Assembly (NCBI GenBank): GCA_023269675.1
Contig: JAHFSX010000029.1
Coordinates: 1 to 64,000, forward strand
DNA length: 64,000 nucleotides
Reading direction: 5' to 3'
From: Verrucomicrobiota bacterium
GTDB taxonomy: Bacteria > Verrucomicrobiota > Kiritimatiellia > RFP12 > UBA1067
The notes under the pieces: generated by a model
What the model was told of the DNA's origin: nothing
What the model saw: the letters and a program-made list of their open reading frames with translations, nothing else
Databases searched by the model: none
Shown here: positions 25,729-34,869 of the stretch, in pieces
How the letters are laid out: every line of letters begins with the position of its first letter
How positions within the stretch are numbered: the first letter of the stretch is position 1
Made by a program: the position numbers and the translations under genes

Positions 25729-26796
25729 CTAAATCACATACTCGATCCGCTCGTTGCCGTTGCCGTAGAGGCGGGACTCTTTGGGCACCAGATAGACCTG
25801 CTGCCCCGGCTTCACGGGCATCGCCTGATACACGTCGTGCGGGATATGCACCTGCACCAGGTTGTTCTGGCTGTTCAGCAGCTCGATCTTCACCAGCGGG
25901 CCCGCCGTCAACACGCGGTAGACCTGGGCCGGAAGACTGATGCCCGTGCCGGGATAGAGCTGCACGGTCAGGTCATGCGGCCGCACCAGCAGGCGCACGC
26001 CGTTCGCGTCTTTCAGCTCATCGGTGAAGACCGGGGCGTCATTGTGAATGCGCCCGTGGAAGACGTTCACGTCGCCCAGAAACTTCATCACGAACTCCGT
26101 GGCGGGGTTCTGGAAAACCTCGTTCGGCGCACCCACCTGCTCGATGCCGCCCTTGTTCATCACCACGATGCTGTCTGCCACCTCCAGCGCCTCCTCCTGG
26201 TCATGGGTCACGAAGATGCTGGTCACGTGGATCGTGTCGTGCAGGTGCCGCAGCCAGCGGCGCAGCTCGGCGCGCACCTGCGCGTCCAAGGCGCCGAACG
26301 GCTCGTCCAGCAGGAGCACCTTGGGCTGGATCGCCAAGGCGCGCGCCAAGGCGATGCGCTGCCGCTGCCCGCCCGAAAGCTGCGCCGGGAAGCGCTGCGC
26401 CAGTTGCTCGAGCTGCACCAGCTTCAGCAGCTCCGTCACGCGCTCCCTGATCGCGTCGCGCGACAGCCGCTCGGCACGCGGCTTCACCCGCAGGCCGAAG
26501 GCGATGTTCTCGAACACCGTCAGGTGGCGGAAGAGCGCGTAGTGCTGGAACACGAAGCCCACCTGGCGCCGGTTGACCGGATTGTCCGTCACGGGAAGGC
26601 CGTCGAAGAGGATCTTTCCGCCCGTGCCCGCGTCCGCGCTTTCGAGTCCCGCGACGATCCGCAGCAGGGTGGTCTTGCCGGAGCCCGAAGGCCCCAGCAG
26701 CGCGGTCAGCCCGCCCGAGGGGACCTCCAGGCTGACGTTGTTCAGCGCCTGAAAGGAACCGAACGTCTTGCTGATGTTCTGAATCGTAATGCTCAT
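25729..26796 (-). CDS. cysA: Sulfate/thiosulfate ABC transporter ATP-binding protein
   Basis: 355 residues, full length for CysA. Walker A is GPSGSGKT (residues 35-42), the signature is LSGGQRQR and Walker B is [14 protein letters not shown]-terminal TOBE-like regulatory domain begins near residue 240 ([17 protein letters not shown]). It hydrolyses ATP to drive sulfate uptake with the CysT and CysW permeases and the Sbp binding protein encoded upstream in the same operon. Confidence 0.95.
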   Translation of the reverse strand: MSITIQNISKTFGSFQALNNVSLEVPSGGLTALLGPSGSGKTTLLRIVAGLESADAGTGGKILFDGLPVTDNPVNRRQVGFVFQHYALFRHLTVFENIAFGLRVKPRAERLSRDAIRERVTELLKLVQLEQLAQRFPAQLSGGQRQRIALARALAIQPKVLLLDEPFGALDAQVRAELRRWLRHLHDTIHVTSIFVTHDQEEALEVADSIVVMNKGGIEQVGAPNEVFQNPATEFVMKFLGDVNVFHGRIHNDAPVFTDELKDANGVRLLVRPHDLTVQLYPGTGISLPAQVYRVLTAGPLVKIELLNSQNNLVQVHIPHDVYQAMPVKPGQQVYLVPKESRLYGNGNERIEYVI

Positions 26797-26821
26797 GGCT
26801 CACCTTCCGTCCTTCCCTCAC

Positions 26822-26881
26822 GCACGCCCAAGGGCGGGCGTGCCACATTCCCGGATGTGCCATGCGCATTCCTGCGCATGG
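26822..26881. repeat. GCACGCCC-type palindromic element, copy 1 (cysW-cysA gap)
   Basis: The order is GCACGCCC/GGGCGTGC hairpin, CACATTCC...GGATGTG, then CATGCGCA/TGCGCATG hairpin. Near-identical copies occur at 59049-59108 and, truncated, at 59801-59833. Confidence 0.8.
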
Positions 26882-26901
26882 GTCTTTGCGGCCCCCGCCC
26901 G

Positions 26902-27732
26902 CTACGCGGCGTCGCGCGCGCCCTTCAGCTCCACAATCGTCTTCAGGACCAGCGTCACGATCGCCAGCCCCGACAGCAGCGACGCGCAGGCGAACGCCGC
27001 GGTGAAACTGTACTCGTTGTACAGCACCTCGACGTGCAGCGGCAGCGTGCTGGTCTCGCCGCGGATATGACCCGAAACCACGGAGACCGCTCCGAACTCG
27101 CCCATGGCACGCGCGTTGCAGAGGATGATCCCGTACAGCAGGCCCCACTTGATGTTGGGCAGGGTCACCTTCGCGAACGTCTGCCAGCCGGTGGCGCCCA
27201 GGCTCAGCGCCGCCTGCTCCTCTTCCGAGCCCTGCTCCGTCATCAGCGGGATCAGCTCGCGCGCCACAAACGGGAAGGTCACGAAGAGCGTGGCCAGGAT
27301 GATGCCCGGCAGGGCGAACACGACGCGCAGGTGGTGTTCCGACAGCCATGTGCCGAGCCACCCGTGCCGGCCGAACAACAGGATGAAAATCAGCCCCGCG
27401 ACCACCGGCGAGACCGCGAAAGGCAGGTCCACCAGCGAGAGCAGCAGGCTGCGTCCTTTGAAACGGAATTTGGCGATCGCCCAAGCCGCCGCCACGCCGA
27501 AAACCGTGTTCAGGGGCACCACCACCGCCGTGACGCCCAAGGTCAACCAGATCGCCGAAAGCGCGTCCTGATCGGTGACGCTGGCCAGCCAGAGCCTCAC
27601 GCCGCCCGCGAAGGCCTCTTTCAGAACGACCAGCAGCGGCAGCACAATCAGCAGCCCCATGATCGCCAGGGCCGCCGCGCACAGGGCGAGGTTGCCCCAG
27701 AAGCCGCCCGTCTGTTTTGGATGCTCTTTCAT
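26902..27732 (-). CDS. cysW: Sulfate ABC transporter permease
   Basis: 276 residues with about six membrane helices. The EAA-type coupling loop reads EEEQAALSLGATGWQTF, and the stretch NARAMGEFGAVSVVSGHIRG is typical of CysW. It forms the membrane channel with CysT. It is the third gene of the operon, 105 bases from cysT and 105 from cysA, both gaps carrying hairpins. Confidence 0.94.
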   Translation of the reverse strand: MKEHPKQTGGFWGNLALCAAALAIMGLLIVLPLLVVLKEAFAGGVRLWLASVTDQDALSAIWLTLGVTAVVVPLNTVFGVAAAWAIAKFRFKGRSLLLSLVDLPFAVSPVVAGLIFILLFGRHGWLGTWLSEHHLRVVFALPGIILATLFVTFPFVARELIPLMTEQGSEEEQAALSLGATGWQTFAKVTLPNIKWGLLYGIILCNARAMGEFGAVSVVSGHIRGETSTLPLHVEVLYNEYSFTAAFACASLLSGLAIVTLVLKTIVELKGARDAA

Positions 27733-27751
27733 GCTGTTTCCCTCAAGGTTG

Positions 27752-27819
27752 GGACGCCTCCCCGAGGCGTCCGCTGGGCATAGCGAACATGGACCTGCGG
27801 ACGGTTCAGGGAACCGTCC
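27752..27819. repeat. Two hairpins in the cysT-cysW gap
   Basis: GGACGCCT/AGGCGTCC (27752-27772) and GGACGGTT/AACCGTCC (27799-27819) are both perfect 8-bp stems. The second resembles half of the element at 8713-8766. Confidence 0.65.
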
Positions 27820-27837
27820 CTTCCAAATAAAACACCG

Positions 27838-28674
27838 TCACGCATTTCCCAGATAGCGGGTGGCCCGCGTCTGGATCAGGTTGATCAGCAGGATCGCCAG
27901 CAGGGAGAGCGACAGCAGCGCGACGGCGATCGCCGTGGCACCCGCGTAGTCGAACTGCTCCAGCTTGGTGATGATCAGCAGCGACGCGACCTCGGTCTTC
28001 ATCGGCATGTTGCCCGCGATGAACACCACGGAGCCGTACTCGCCCAGCGCCCGCGAAAAAGCCAGCGTGAAGCCGCTCAGGATCGGCGGCGCCAGCAGCG
28101 GCAGGACCACGCGCCACAAGGTCTGGAAACGCGACGCGCCCAGACTCAGGGCCGCCTCCTCCAGCTCCGTGTTCAGATCCGCCAGCGCCGGCTGCACGCT
28201 GCGGATCACGAAGGGCAGGCCGATGAAGATCATCGCGACCGTGATGCCCGTGGGGGTGAAGGCCACCTTGACGCCCAGACCGGCCAACGCCCCGCCCATC
28301 GTGCTGTTCGGCGCGAAGAGCGCGGTCAGCGCGATGCCGCTCACCGCGGTCGGCAGCGCGAAAGGCAGGTCCACCAGCGCGTCCACCAGCCGCTTCAGGG
28401 GAAAGCGCCCGCGCACCAGGAACCACGCCACCGTCACGCCGAACACGACGCTGACCAGCGCCGCCTTAAAGGCCGACAGGAAGGTCACCTGGAACGAGGC
28501 CAGCACGCGCGGATGCCGGATGGTTTCGAAAAAGCCCGAGAAGCCGAGTTCGCTGCTGCGGAACACCAGCGCGCTCAGCGGCACCAGCACGATCAGCGAC
28601 AGGTAGAAGACCGTGTAGCCGAGCGACAGCCCGAACCCGGGCAACGCGCTGGTCTCTTTCAGTTTCAGTTTCAT
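27838..28674 (-). CDS. cysT: Sulfate ABC transporter permease
   Basis: 278 residues from the ATG at 28674, which has an AAGGAGAGG site; an ATG nine codons earlier lacks one. It has about six membrane helices. The coupling loop is EEAALSLGASRFQT, followed by SRALGEYGSVVFIAGNMP, the usual CysT/CysU signature. It pairs with CysW to form the sulfate channel. Confidence 0.94.
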   Translation of the reverse strand: MKLKLKETSALPGFGLSLGYTVFYLSLIVLVPLSALVFRSSELGFSGFFETIRHPRVLASFQVTFLSAFKAALVSVVFGVTVAWFLVRGRFPLKRLVDALVDLPFALPTAVSGIALTALFAPNSTMGGALAGLGVKVAFTPTGITVAMIFIGLPFVIRSVQPALADLNTELEEAALSLGASRFQTLWRVVLPLLAPPILSGFTLAFSRALGEYGSVVFIAGNMPMKTEVASLLIITKLEQFDYAGATAIAVALLSLSLLAILLINLIQTRATRYLGNA

Positions 28675-28725
28675 GCCTCTCCTTCCGCGTTCCGCTTTCA
28701 TTGAACAGTGGTCTACCTGTTCGTA

Positions 28726-28782
28726 GTACCGGCTTCAGCCGGCCGCGCGTCCCTGCTTCATTCCGCCTGAAGGCGGTACAAC
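28726..28782. repeat. Palindromic element in the sbp-cysT gap
   Basis: GTACCGGCTTCAGCCGG and CCGCCTGAAGGCGGTAC form a long imperfect inverted repeat. Each half is itself a hairpin (CCGGCTTCAGCCGG, CCGCCTGAAGGCGG). It is related to the element at 21790-21833. Confidence 0.6.
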
Positions 28783-28827
28783 AAACGCAACACACCCAAG
28801 CCACGCCTCTTTCCCTCGCCGTCTTCC

Positions 28828-29898
28828 TCACTTGCCCGGCAGGTAGATCTGGTCGAAGATGCCGCCGTCCGCGAAGTGCTCCTTCTGCGCCTTCTGCCAG
28901 CCGCCGAAAACCCCGTCGATGGTGATCAGCTTGAGCGCCGGGAAGCGCGCGATGTCGGCCGGGTCGGCCATTTCGGGGGTGCGGGGACGGTAGTAGTGCT
29001 TGGCTGCGAGCCTTTGCCCTTCCGCGCTGTAGAGGTGCTTGAGGTAGGCCTCGGCCAGCACGCGCGACCCGCGCCGGTCCACCACCTTGTCCACCACCGC
29101 CACGGCCGGCTCCGCGAGGATGCTGATCGGCGGGACCACGATGTCGAACGTGCCCTTGCCCAGCTCGTTGACCGCCAGAAACGCCTCGTTCTCCCAGGCC
29201 AGCAGCACGTCGCCGATGCCGCGCTGCACAAAGGTCGTCGCCGCCCCGCGCGCCCCGGAGTCGAGCACCGGCACGTGTTTATAGAGGTCGGCGATGTAGG
29301 CCCGCGCCCGGGCCTGCGCGGCCGCGGCCTGCGCCGCGAACTCGGGGTTGCTCAGCTTGGTGAGGTCGCCTCCCAGCTCGCGGTCCAGGACATAGCCCCA
29401 GGCCGCCAGATGGTTCCAGCGCGCGCCCCCCGAGGTCTTGGGGTTGGGGGTGATCACCTCGACGCCCGGCTTGACCAGGTCATCCCAGTTCTTGATCCCC
29501 TTGGGATTGCCTTTACGGACGAGGAAGACGATCGTCGACGTGTACGGGGCGCTGTTGTGAGGCAGCTTGGACTGCCAGTCGGCACCCAGCAGCCCCGCCT
29601 TAGCCGCCACCTCGTCGATGTCGTAGGCCAGAGCCAGGGTCAGCACGTCCGCATCCAGCCCGTCGATCACGGCGCGGGCCTGTTTGCCCGAGCCGCCGTG
29701 CGACTGTTTGACGGCGATCCTCTTGCCCCCGTGCTCCTTTTCGTACCATTGCCCGAACGCCTGATTGTACGCCTTGTAGAATTCCCGGGTGGGGTCGTAC
29801 GAGACGTTCAGCAGGTCGGCGGCCGCGGCCGCCCAAAGGCTGGTGGCGGTGAAGGCGAGAAAAGTCGCGTGTTTCAGGATTCTGGTCAAAGGGTTCAT
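28828..29898 (-). CDS. sbp: Periplasmic sulfate-binding protein
   Basis: 356 residues with a signal peptide ([16 protein letters not shown], cleavage near AAA-D). Family signatures are [38 protein letters not shown], the [18 protein letters not shown] block and KHYYRPR. It captures sulfate or thiosulfate in the periplasm and delivers it to CysTW-CysA. It is the first gene of the operon, behind a recognisable promoter. The start has an AAAAGGAG ribosome site just after a leader hairpin. The homologue CysP cannot be fully excluded. Confidence 0.93.
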   Translation of the reverse strand: MNPLTRILKHATFLAFTATSLWAAAAADLLNVSYDPTREFYKAYNQAFGQWYEKEHGGKRIAVKQSHGGSGKQARAVIDGLDADVLTLALAYDIDEVAAKAGLLGADWQSKLPHNSAPYTSTIVFLVRKGNPKGIKNWDDLVKPGVEVITPNPKTSGGARWNHLAAWGYVLDRELGGDLTKLSNPEFAAQAAAAQARARAYIADLYKHVPVLDSGARGAATTFVQRGIGDVLLAWENEAFLAVNELGKGTFDIVVPPISILAEPAVAVVDKVVDRRGSRVLAEAYLKHLYSAEGQRLAAKHYYRPRTPEMADPADIARFPALKLITIDGVFGGWQKAQKEHFADGGIFDQIYLPGK

Positions 29899-29913
29899 CT
29901 CGGCTCCTTTTCA

Positions 29914-29931
29914 TCTGGCGTTTCCGCCAGA
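29914..29931 (-). promoter_or_regulatory. Leader hairpin next to the sbp ribosome site
   Basis: TCTGGCG and CGCCAGA pair perfectly around a GAAA tetraloop (- strand), two bases before the AAAAGGAG ribosome site. A second small stem, GCCGC/GCGGC, lies at 29947-29960. They could tune translation or mRNA decay; I see no known riboswitch. Confidence 0.45.
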
Positions 29932-29973
29932 ATTTGCTACTTTGCCGCCGCCTTTGCGGCTTGAGAAGGCGAC

Positions 29974-30002
29974 AGAGTAACAGCATGAGTAAAGTATGTC
30001 AA
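29974..30002 (-). promoter_or_regulatory. Sigma-70-type promoter of the sulfate operon
   Basis: On the - strand a perfect TTGACA (plus 29997-30002) is separated by exactly 17 bases from TACTCT (plus 29974-29979), an acceptable -10 box. The predicted transcript would start about 70 bases before the sbp ATG. Confidence 0.6.
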
Positions 30003-30020
30003 TAGACTTTATAGACATAC
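29994..30020. promoter_or_regulatory. Candidate operator overlapping the sulfate promoter
   Basis: GTATGTC (29994-30000) and GACATAC (30014-30020) form a perfect 7-bp inverted repeat with 13 bases between. It overlaps the -35 box. A dimeric regulator of sulfur supply could bind here; no regulator gene is present in the window. Confidence 0.5.
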
Positions 30021-30065
30021 ATGCTTTTTTCTCGTCTTGATCGCCCATAAGCCGCGATCCCCTTC

Positions 30066-33000
30066 CTACCAGCGGTAATACCGGTACGGGTCGTCCCCCG
30101 CTTCCGGGACATCGAGATAGTAGCTCTTGAGCCACGCCTGCGCGACCGGCGCCGCGAAGCGCTCGCCCAGCGGCGTGGGGCCGAACTCCGCCCCCAGATT
30201 CCCCAGCAGCCGCGCAGCCAGCGCGTCCGCGCGGCGCTTGCTCGTGCGCAGGTACGGTTTGGCCTGCGCGTCTATCATCCACGGCGGCACCTGCCAAATC
30301 ACCACGCGGCCCTTCCCGTAACGCACCACGCGCAAAGCGGCATTCGAGACGTCCTTCTCGCCTTCCGGCACCGTGAGGGCGTCAAAGCGCATGCGTCCGT
30401 GCCAGGCCCAGTCGGCGTTGCAGAGCCCGTTGAGCTCCGGCGGCGGCTTCCCGATGCGCGTGAAACAGGCATTGGTCCTCACCGTCGCGAGCGGCACCGG
30501 CGACCACGCCTTCAGCTCGTCTCCGGTCATCCCCATGCACACGACGTCCATGCCCCGCTCCACGGCCTGCGCGAGTCCCGGCGGCGCCGGCGTGCCGGAC
30601 TCCGCCACCAGCAGCGTGCCCGGACCGTACAGAGCCTCCGATCCCGCCCTCGTCGCCACGCCCAGCGCATGCAAGAGGGACTCGCACGCGCCGCCGGGCG
30701 CGCAGACGACGGTGCTGCGCGCCTCGGGCCGTGCGCCGCCGAGATATCCCAAAAGGTTCACCACCAGCCTATCGGACACGGGGCTGCTCTCCGTGCGCCC
30801 CGTCACATCCAACTGGCAGAAGAGAACCCGGCCGCGTCCCTCGACCGTCTCCAGCAGGGCCGCGTACTGCAGGTCGAACTCGCCGTCCACCAGGGCGCGC
30901 CAATCGCCGCGCGCCGGCTTCTCGATCAGCACCGAGGCCACGTTGCCGCGGCTGCCGCAGCGCCACACGCGTGTGTTCTGGAACCCGCACCACCTCCAGA
31001 GCGGATCATGCGTCTCGGCCGCGGGCAAACCCTCCAGATGCGGCGGCAGGAGCGTGGCCGAACCCGACCAGTCGCGGAAGCACGACGCGTCGAACCCCCG
31101 CGTCGCCGGATGCGCGAAGCGCGGGAAGAGCGCGCGCGACCCGCGTTCCGAGATGCGGAACCCGAGCAGGCCCTCCAGCACCGCCGCGCGCTGCTCGAAC
31201 ACCAGCACGCGCAGGCCCTCGTCCACCTTCGCCAGCCACGGCAGCCCTTTCTCGTCCAGCGCCTCGCGGCCGATCACCACGATCTCATCCGCGCCCGGCG
31301 CGCGCCCGCCGTCGAACACCGTGTAGGGCACCCGCAACCGGTCGAACAGCTTCGCCGTCAGGCCGGGCGGATCATAGAGCAACACCGGCTTGGCCAGGGC
31401 CGGTTTCAGCGGCGCCTTCACTGCCCGCAGGGCCAACTCGTCCACCTGCGTCACCCCGTCCTCGAACTCGAACACCGCCGTCAGCCGGTACGTTTCGCCC
31501 TCCTTCGCCCGCTTCGGGAACACGAACGCCACCGGCAACACCGCCTTGCCGCCCGCGGCCACCTCGACGCGGCCGCGCTGCTCGAGCAGCTTGTCGCCTT
31601 TCTGCCACAGCCGCCACGTCCACCCCACCGTCTGGCCGCGCCGCCGGTCGTTGAGCACCACCAGACTCTTCTGCACCTCCACGCCCGGCGCGAACAGGTG
31701 GTCTTTCGACGTGAACGCCTCGGACGGCCCGCCGATGAACCCGCAGTCGGGCAGGTTCCAGCGCAGCAGGGTCCTGCCTGCCGCCGAGGGCGCGAAGGCT
31801 TCCGGCGCGCCCTGATCCTGAATGAACTGTCCGCCCGCGAGCAGCCGGTCCGGCGCGATGCCGGGGCGCTTGAGACCTTTCAGCGAGTCCCGCACCTCCG
31901 CCGCCGGAGTCTCTGCCACGCGTTTCCAGAAACCCTCCTGATCCCACGGCAGCATGGCCGATACGCCCCAGGTCCGATGCGAACGCCAGTTGTCGTCCGC
32001 GAAGTGCGCCTGCACCGCCGAATAGTTCTGCGCCAGCTCGCGCAGCGGCTGGTTGAGCGTGCTCCAGGCGAAGGGCTTGCCCTTGGCCCACAGCGCCTCT
32101 TCGTGATCCAGCGCCTTGACCGCCGCCGCGTCGTCGCGGTAGGCCGCGTCACCCCAGAACTGCGCCGCGTATTCCGCCGCCCACAGGCTCTGGAACGCCT
32201 CGCAGCGCCAGATGAACTGCGGCCCGCGGTAACTCGACCAGCTCGAAATGTGCGGCAGCCCCCACTCCACGAAGAAGAGCGGCTTCACGCCCTGCGTGGC
32301 CCAGTGCTCCGTCCAGTCGCTGCGCTCCTGGACCGGGGCCCAGTTGAGGTAGCAGTTCACCGTGTGCATGTCGCCCAGATTGCCGGACTGGTGATGGTAC
32401 ACCGGCCGCGTGGCATCGATCGACTTGGCGATGGCGTCGGTGATGCGCGCCTGCTTGCGGTTGCGCTCCCACCAGGCGCTCTTGGACGACTCGACCTCGG
32501 GGATCTCGTACACGCCGTCGATCTTCATGGGGTTCTGGTCGCCGTAATACCCGGTGGCGTTGTGGTTCATCGCGTAGAAGATGACCGACGGATGGTTGCG
32601 CGCCCGGCGGATCAGCCACGCGGTCTGCGCGCGGTAACGCTCCGCCATCACCGGGTCCTGCAGCTTGTTGCCGAAATCCTTCATGTGCGGCAGCGAAAAG
32701 GCCATCAGCATGCCCGTCGCGTCGCAGGCCTCCAGGAGCCCGTCCAGATAGCCCACCGACCCGGGCGTGAAGTCGTAGTTGCCGGCGATGAGGGCGTTGA
32801 AGCCGTACTCGGACATGCGGCGGCACAGTTCGCGCGCCGCGGCCGCAGTGGCCTTGTCCGCGCTGCCGTTCGCCGAGTTGTTGAACAGCGCGCGCAGATG
32901 CACGGGCGTGCCGTTCAGCACGAAATCGCGGCCCGCGATGCGGATCTCGCGGAAACCGAAAGCCACCGGCGTCAGCGTGTCGAGCGGCGCGCCCGCCTCG

Positions 33001-34418
33001 TCGGTCAGCGTCAGCGCCGCCGCGTAGCGGTTCTGCGGCGTGTCGGTGTCCCATTGTTTGGCATCGGCCCACGGCGCCGTGAAGCGCAGCCCGCCCGCCG
33101 CGTCCGGCGTCAGGGCCCCGGACGCGAACGCGCGGTCCGCCTCGCCGCACCCCGTCACCGCCGCGCTCAGACGGTACGGCCCCTTGCCCAGGCCCGCGGT
33201 CTCGACCGCAAAAGTCACCGTTTTGTCGCGCACCGAGGTGATGACCTGCGCATCCTCCAGCCGGGCCGACGCGGGCATGGCGCACAGGAAGAGGTCGCCC
33301 GTGATCCCCTTGAGCTTGACGCTCGCCTTGTCGGTGACGATCCGGTCCGGCGCCATGAAGGCGTTGCGATCGGCGGTCAGCGGGCGCGCGGTCACCAGCA
33401 GCGCCAGCTCCTGTTCGGCGCCCGGCTTCAGCTTGCCGGTCAGCTCCAGCTCGCCGCCCGGATACCACAGCTCGCCGCACTCCTCGCCGTCCACGAACGC
33501 CCGCACGTGTGCCTGCAGCAGCGTGAAGTCGAGCGCGATCCGCCGGCCATTCCAGGTTTTGGGCAGCGTGACGCGCCGCTTGTACCACGCCTGGTCGAAG
33601 ACGTTGGCCCCGCCCCGTTCCTCGAGCCACGGAGCGAGACGGACCTGCTGCGCGCCTTCCGTGAATTCCAAGGAACTGTTGGGCCAGATGCCGGGGACCT
33701 TGAACCACCCCCAGCAGTCGCCGGCCGCAGGCACGCCGCCCGCGGCCTCGTCCTTCATGACCGGCCGGAAGCCCCACAGTCCGTTGAGGCAGACCTTCTC
33801 GCGCGTGGGCGTGGTCTGACGCCACGCGTCGCCCAGACCCCACGGATCTGTTTCGGCGCCGGGCGGCAGCGGCGCGTCGGCCTTGACCAGCGCGCGCACG
33901 CGGCAGACGGTCAGCGAGATGCCGCGGAACTCGACCGTTCCCGACGCGCCTAAATTGCACGGACTCAAGGCAAGCGAGACCGCCTCGGGAGGCAGCGGGT
34001 AGACCCGTTCGCAGTCCGACCACTCCGTGGTGCCGGTCATGCCGAAAACGTTAGGCCAGTCACCCACGCGCTGGCCTGCGGCGTTGTAATAGGCCATGGT
34101 GAGGCGCCCGGTCTGGTGGCTCTCCTTACCAAGGGTGACGCCGGTCACCTTCATCTTCATGGCAAGTTTGAGCTGGCCGTACTCCGGCTTCAGCGGAATT
34201 TTAAAATTCACGCCCGCGCCCGCGCCTTCGAGCACCAGACGGTTGCCGGACGCGTCCTGCTCAATGCGCGCGTTCTTGCCGTGTGGCCACCCGACCGCCC
34301 ATCCTTTGTCATCGAGTTTCGCCAAATCCCCGTTGGCGATCAGCTCCGTTCCCAGTTGCGCCACAGCCGTCAAGGCCGCAGAGCACACCCCCGCGAGAAA
34401 CAAACAGGTCCGTTTCAT
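30066..34418 (-). CDS. Very large exported GH2-like protein, acid/base position altered
   Basis: 1450 residues with a signal peptide (MKRTCLFLAGVCSAALTAVA). An N-terminal carbohydrate-binding-like domain (residues 22-175) is followed by the GH2 sugar-binding domain (residues 200-390, with AWYKRRVTLPKTWNGRRIAL), an immunoglobulin-like linker and the TIM barrel (residues 500-800). The nucleophile candidate E718 is present (FFVEWGLPH). Where GH2 enzymes have N-E for the acid/base, this protein has N618-H619 (YAMNHNATGYYG). The C-terminal 600 residues hold beta domains and a glutamine-amidotransferase-like region. It may be an unconventional glycosidase or a sugar-binding protein. No clear ribosome site is visible. 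Confidence 0.78.
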   Translation of the reverse strand: MKRTCLFLAGVCSAALTAVAQLGTELIANGDLAKLDDKGWAVGWPHGKNARIEQDASGNRLVLEGAGAGVNFKIPLKPEYGQLKLAMKMKVTGVTLGKESHQTGRLTMAYYNAAGQRVGDWPNVFGMTGTTEWSDCERVYPLPPEAVSLALSPCNLGASGTVEFRGISLTVCRVRALVKADAPLPPGAETDPWGLGDAWRQTTPTREKVCLNGLWGFRPVMKDEAAGGVPAAGDCWGWFKVPGIWPNSSLEFTEGAQQVRLAPWLEERGGANVFDQAWYKRRVTLPKTWNGRRIALDFTLLQAHVRAFVDGEECGELWYPGGELELTGKLKPGAEQELALLVTARPLTADRNAFMAPDRIVTDKASVKLKGITGDLFLCAMPASARLEDAQVITSVRDKTVTFAVETAGLGKGPYRLSAAVTGCGEADRAFASGALTPDAAGGLRFTAPWADAKQWDTDTPQNRYAAALTLTDEAGAPLDTLTPVAFGFREIRIAGRDFVLNGTPVHLRALFNNSANGSADKATAAAARELCRRMSEYGFNALIAGNYDFTPGSVGYLDGLLEACDATGMLMAFSLPHMKDFGNKLQDPVMAERYRAQTAWLIRRARNHPSVIFYAMNHNATGYYGDQNPMKIDGVYEIPEVESSKSAWWERNRKQARITDAIAKSIDATRPVYHHQSGNLGDMHTVNCYLNWAPVQERSDWTEHWATQGVKPLFFVEWGLPHISSWSSYRGPQFIWRCEAFQSLWAAEYAAQFWGDAAYRDDAAAVKALDHEEALWAKGKPFAWSTLNQPLRELAQNYSAVQAHFADDNWRSHRTWGVSAMLPWDQEGFWKRVAETPAAEVRDSLKGLKRPGIAPDRLLAGGQFIQDQGAPEAFAPSAAGRTLLRWNLPDCGFIGGPSEAFTSKDHLFAPGVEVQKSLVVLNDRRRGQTVGWTWRLWQKGDKLLEQRGRVEVAAGGKAVLPVAFVFPKRAKEGETYRLTAVFEFEDGVTQVDELALRAVKAPLKPALAKPVLLYDPPGLTAKLFDRLRVPYTVFDGGRAPGADEIVVIGREALDEKGLPWLAKVDEGLRVLVFEQRAAVLEGLLGFRISERGSRALFPRFAHPATRGFDASCFRDWSGSATLLPPHLEGLPAAETHDPLWRWCGFQNTRVWRCGSRGNVASVLIEKPARGDWRALVDGEFDLQYAALLETVEGRGRVLFCQLDVTGRTESSPVSDRLVVNLLGYLGGARPEARSTVVCAPGGACESLLHALGVATRAGSEALYGPGTLLVAESGTPAPPGLAQAVERGMDVVCMGMTGDELKAWSPVPLATVRTNACFTRIGKPPPELNGLCNADWAWHGRMRFDALTVPEGEKDVSNAALRVVRYGKGRVVIWQVPPWMIDAQAKPYLRTSKRRADALAARLLGNLGAEFGPTPLGERFAAPVAQAWLKSYYLDVPEAGDDPYRYYRW

Positions 34419-34480
34419 GCGGGCATTTTAGCACACAGCCCGTTTTCCGCAACCCTGCCTTCCGCCGTTTGCCGGCCTTT

Positions 34481-34645
34481 TTACGGCGCGCGGTCAAGGA
34501 TCACGATCAGGAAGGTGGCGACGGGGCCGAGAAACAGGGACAGAATCCACCACAGCATCCCGCTGCGGCCTTTGCTTTGCGCCAGTCCCGCATTAATGAG
34601 GCTGAGCGTCCCCCATCCCGCGGCGAATTGTGTCGGTTCGTTCAT
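34481..34645 (-). CDS. 54-residue membrane protein (short gene)
   Basis: The - strand frame runs from ATG 34645 to TAA 34481, with an excellent AGGAGG ribosome site seven bases before the start. The product begins MNEPTQFAAGWGTLSLINAG, then has KGRSGMLWW and a strongly hydrophobic stretch LFLGPVATFLIVIL before DRAP. The KGRS...W...GP pattern recurs in small one-helix membrane proteins of bacteria with no assigned function. It lies 62 bases upstream of the GH2-like gene on the same strand. Codon use and the ribosome site make it convincing; its role is unknown. Confidence 0.7.
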   Translation of the reverse strand: MNEPTQFAAGWGTLSLINAGLAQSKGRSGMLWWILSLFLGPVATFLIVILDRAP

Positions 34646-34735
34646 GCCGATTCCTCCTTTTGAATCTTGTCTTTACTCTTGCAGAAGTGCGGACCCGCGT
34701 CAACAGTCGCGGATGCGGGACTCATGGATACTCGA

Positions 34736-34782
34736 GGGGGCCTGAGCCTACTTGGCTTTACCGCCCCCAAGCGTATTTTTTC
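34736..34782 (+). terminator. GC stem followed by T run
   Basis: GGGGGC (34736-34741) pairs with GCCCCC (about 34763-34768). A TTTTTT tract follows after about eight bases. It looks like an intrinsic terminator on the + strand with a long loop, although no + strand gene is seen immediately upstream. Confidence 0.35.
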
Positions 34783-34838
34783 CGTTATTCTCAGCCCATC
34801 CCGGCACGCGTTCATACCTTCGGACGAGCATAAATTGT

Positions 34839-34863
34839 GGCCTTGCACCGAAAGGCCTTGCAC
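34839..34863 (+). repeat. Direct repeat of GGCCTTGCAC
   Basis: The decamer GGCCTTGCAC occurs at 34839-34848 and 34854-34863, start-to-start 15 bases apart. It may be an iterated binding site. Confidence 0.5.
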
Positions 34864-34869
34864 GGGCTT

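Noticed and set aside
29899..29973. SAM or other sulfur riboswitch in the sbp leader
   Set aside because: The leader is only about 70 bases with two small stems, too short and simple for a known SAM-type riboswitch.
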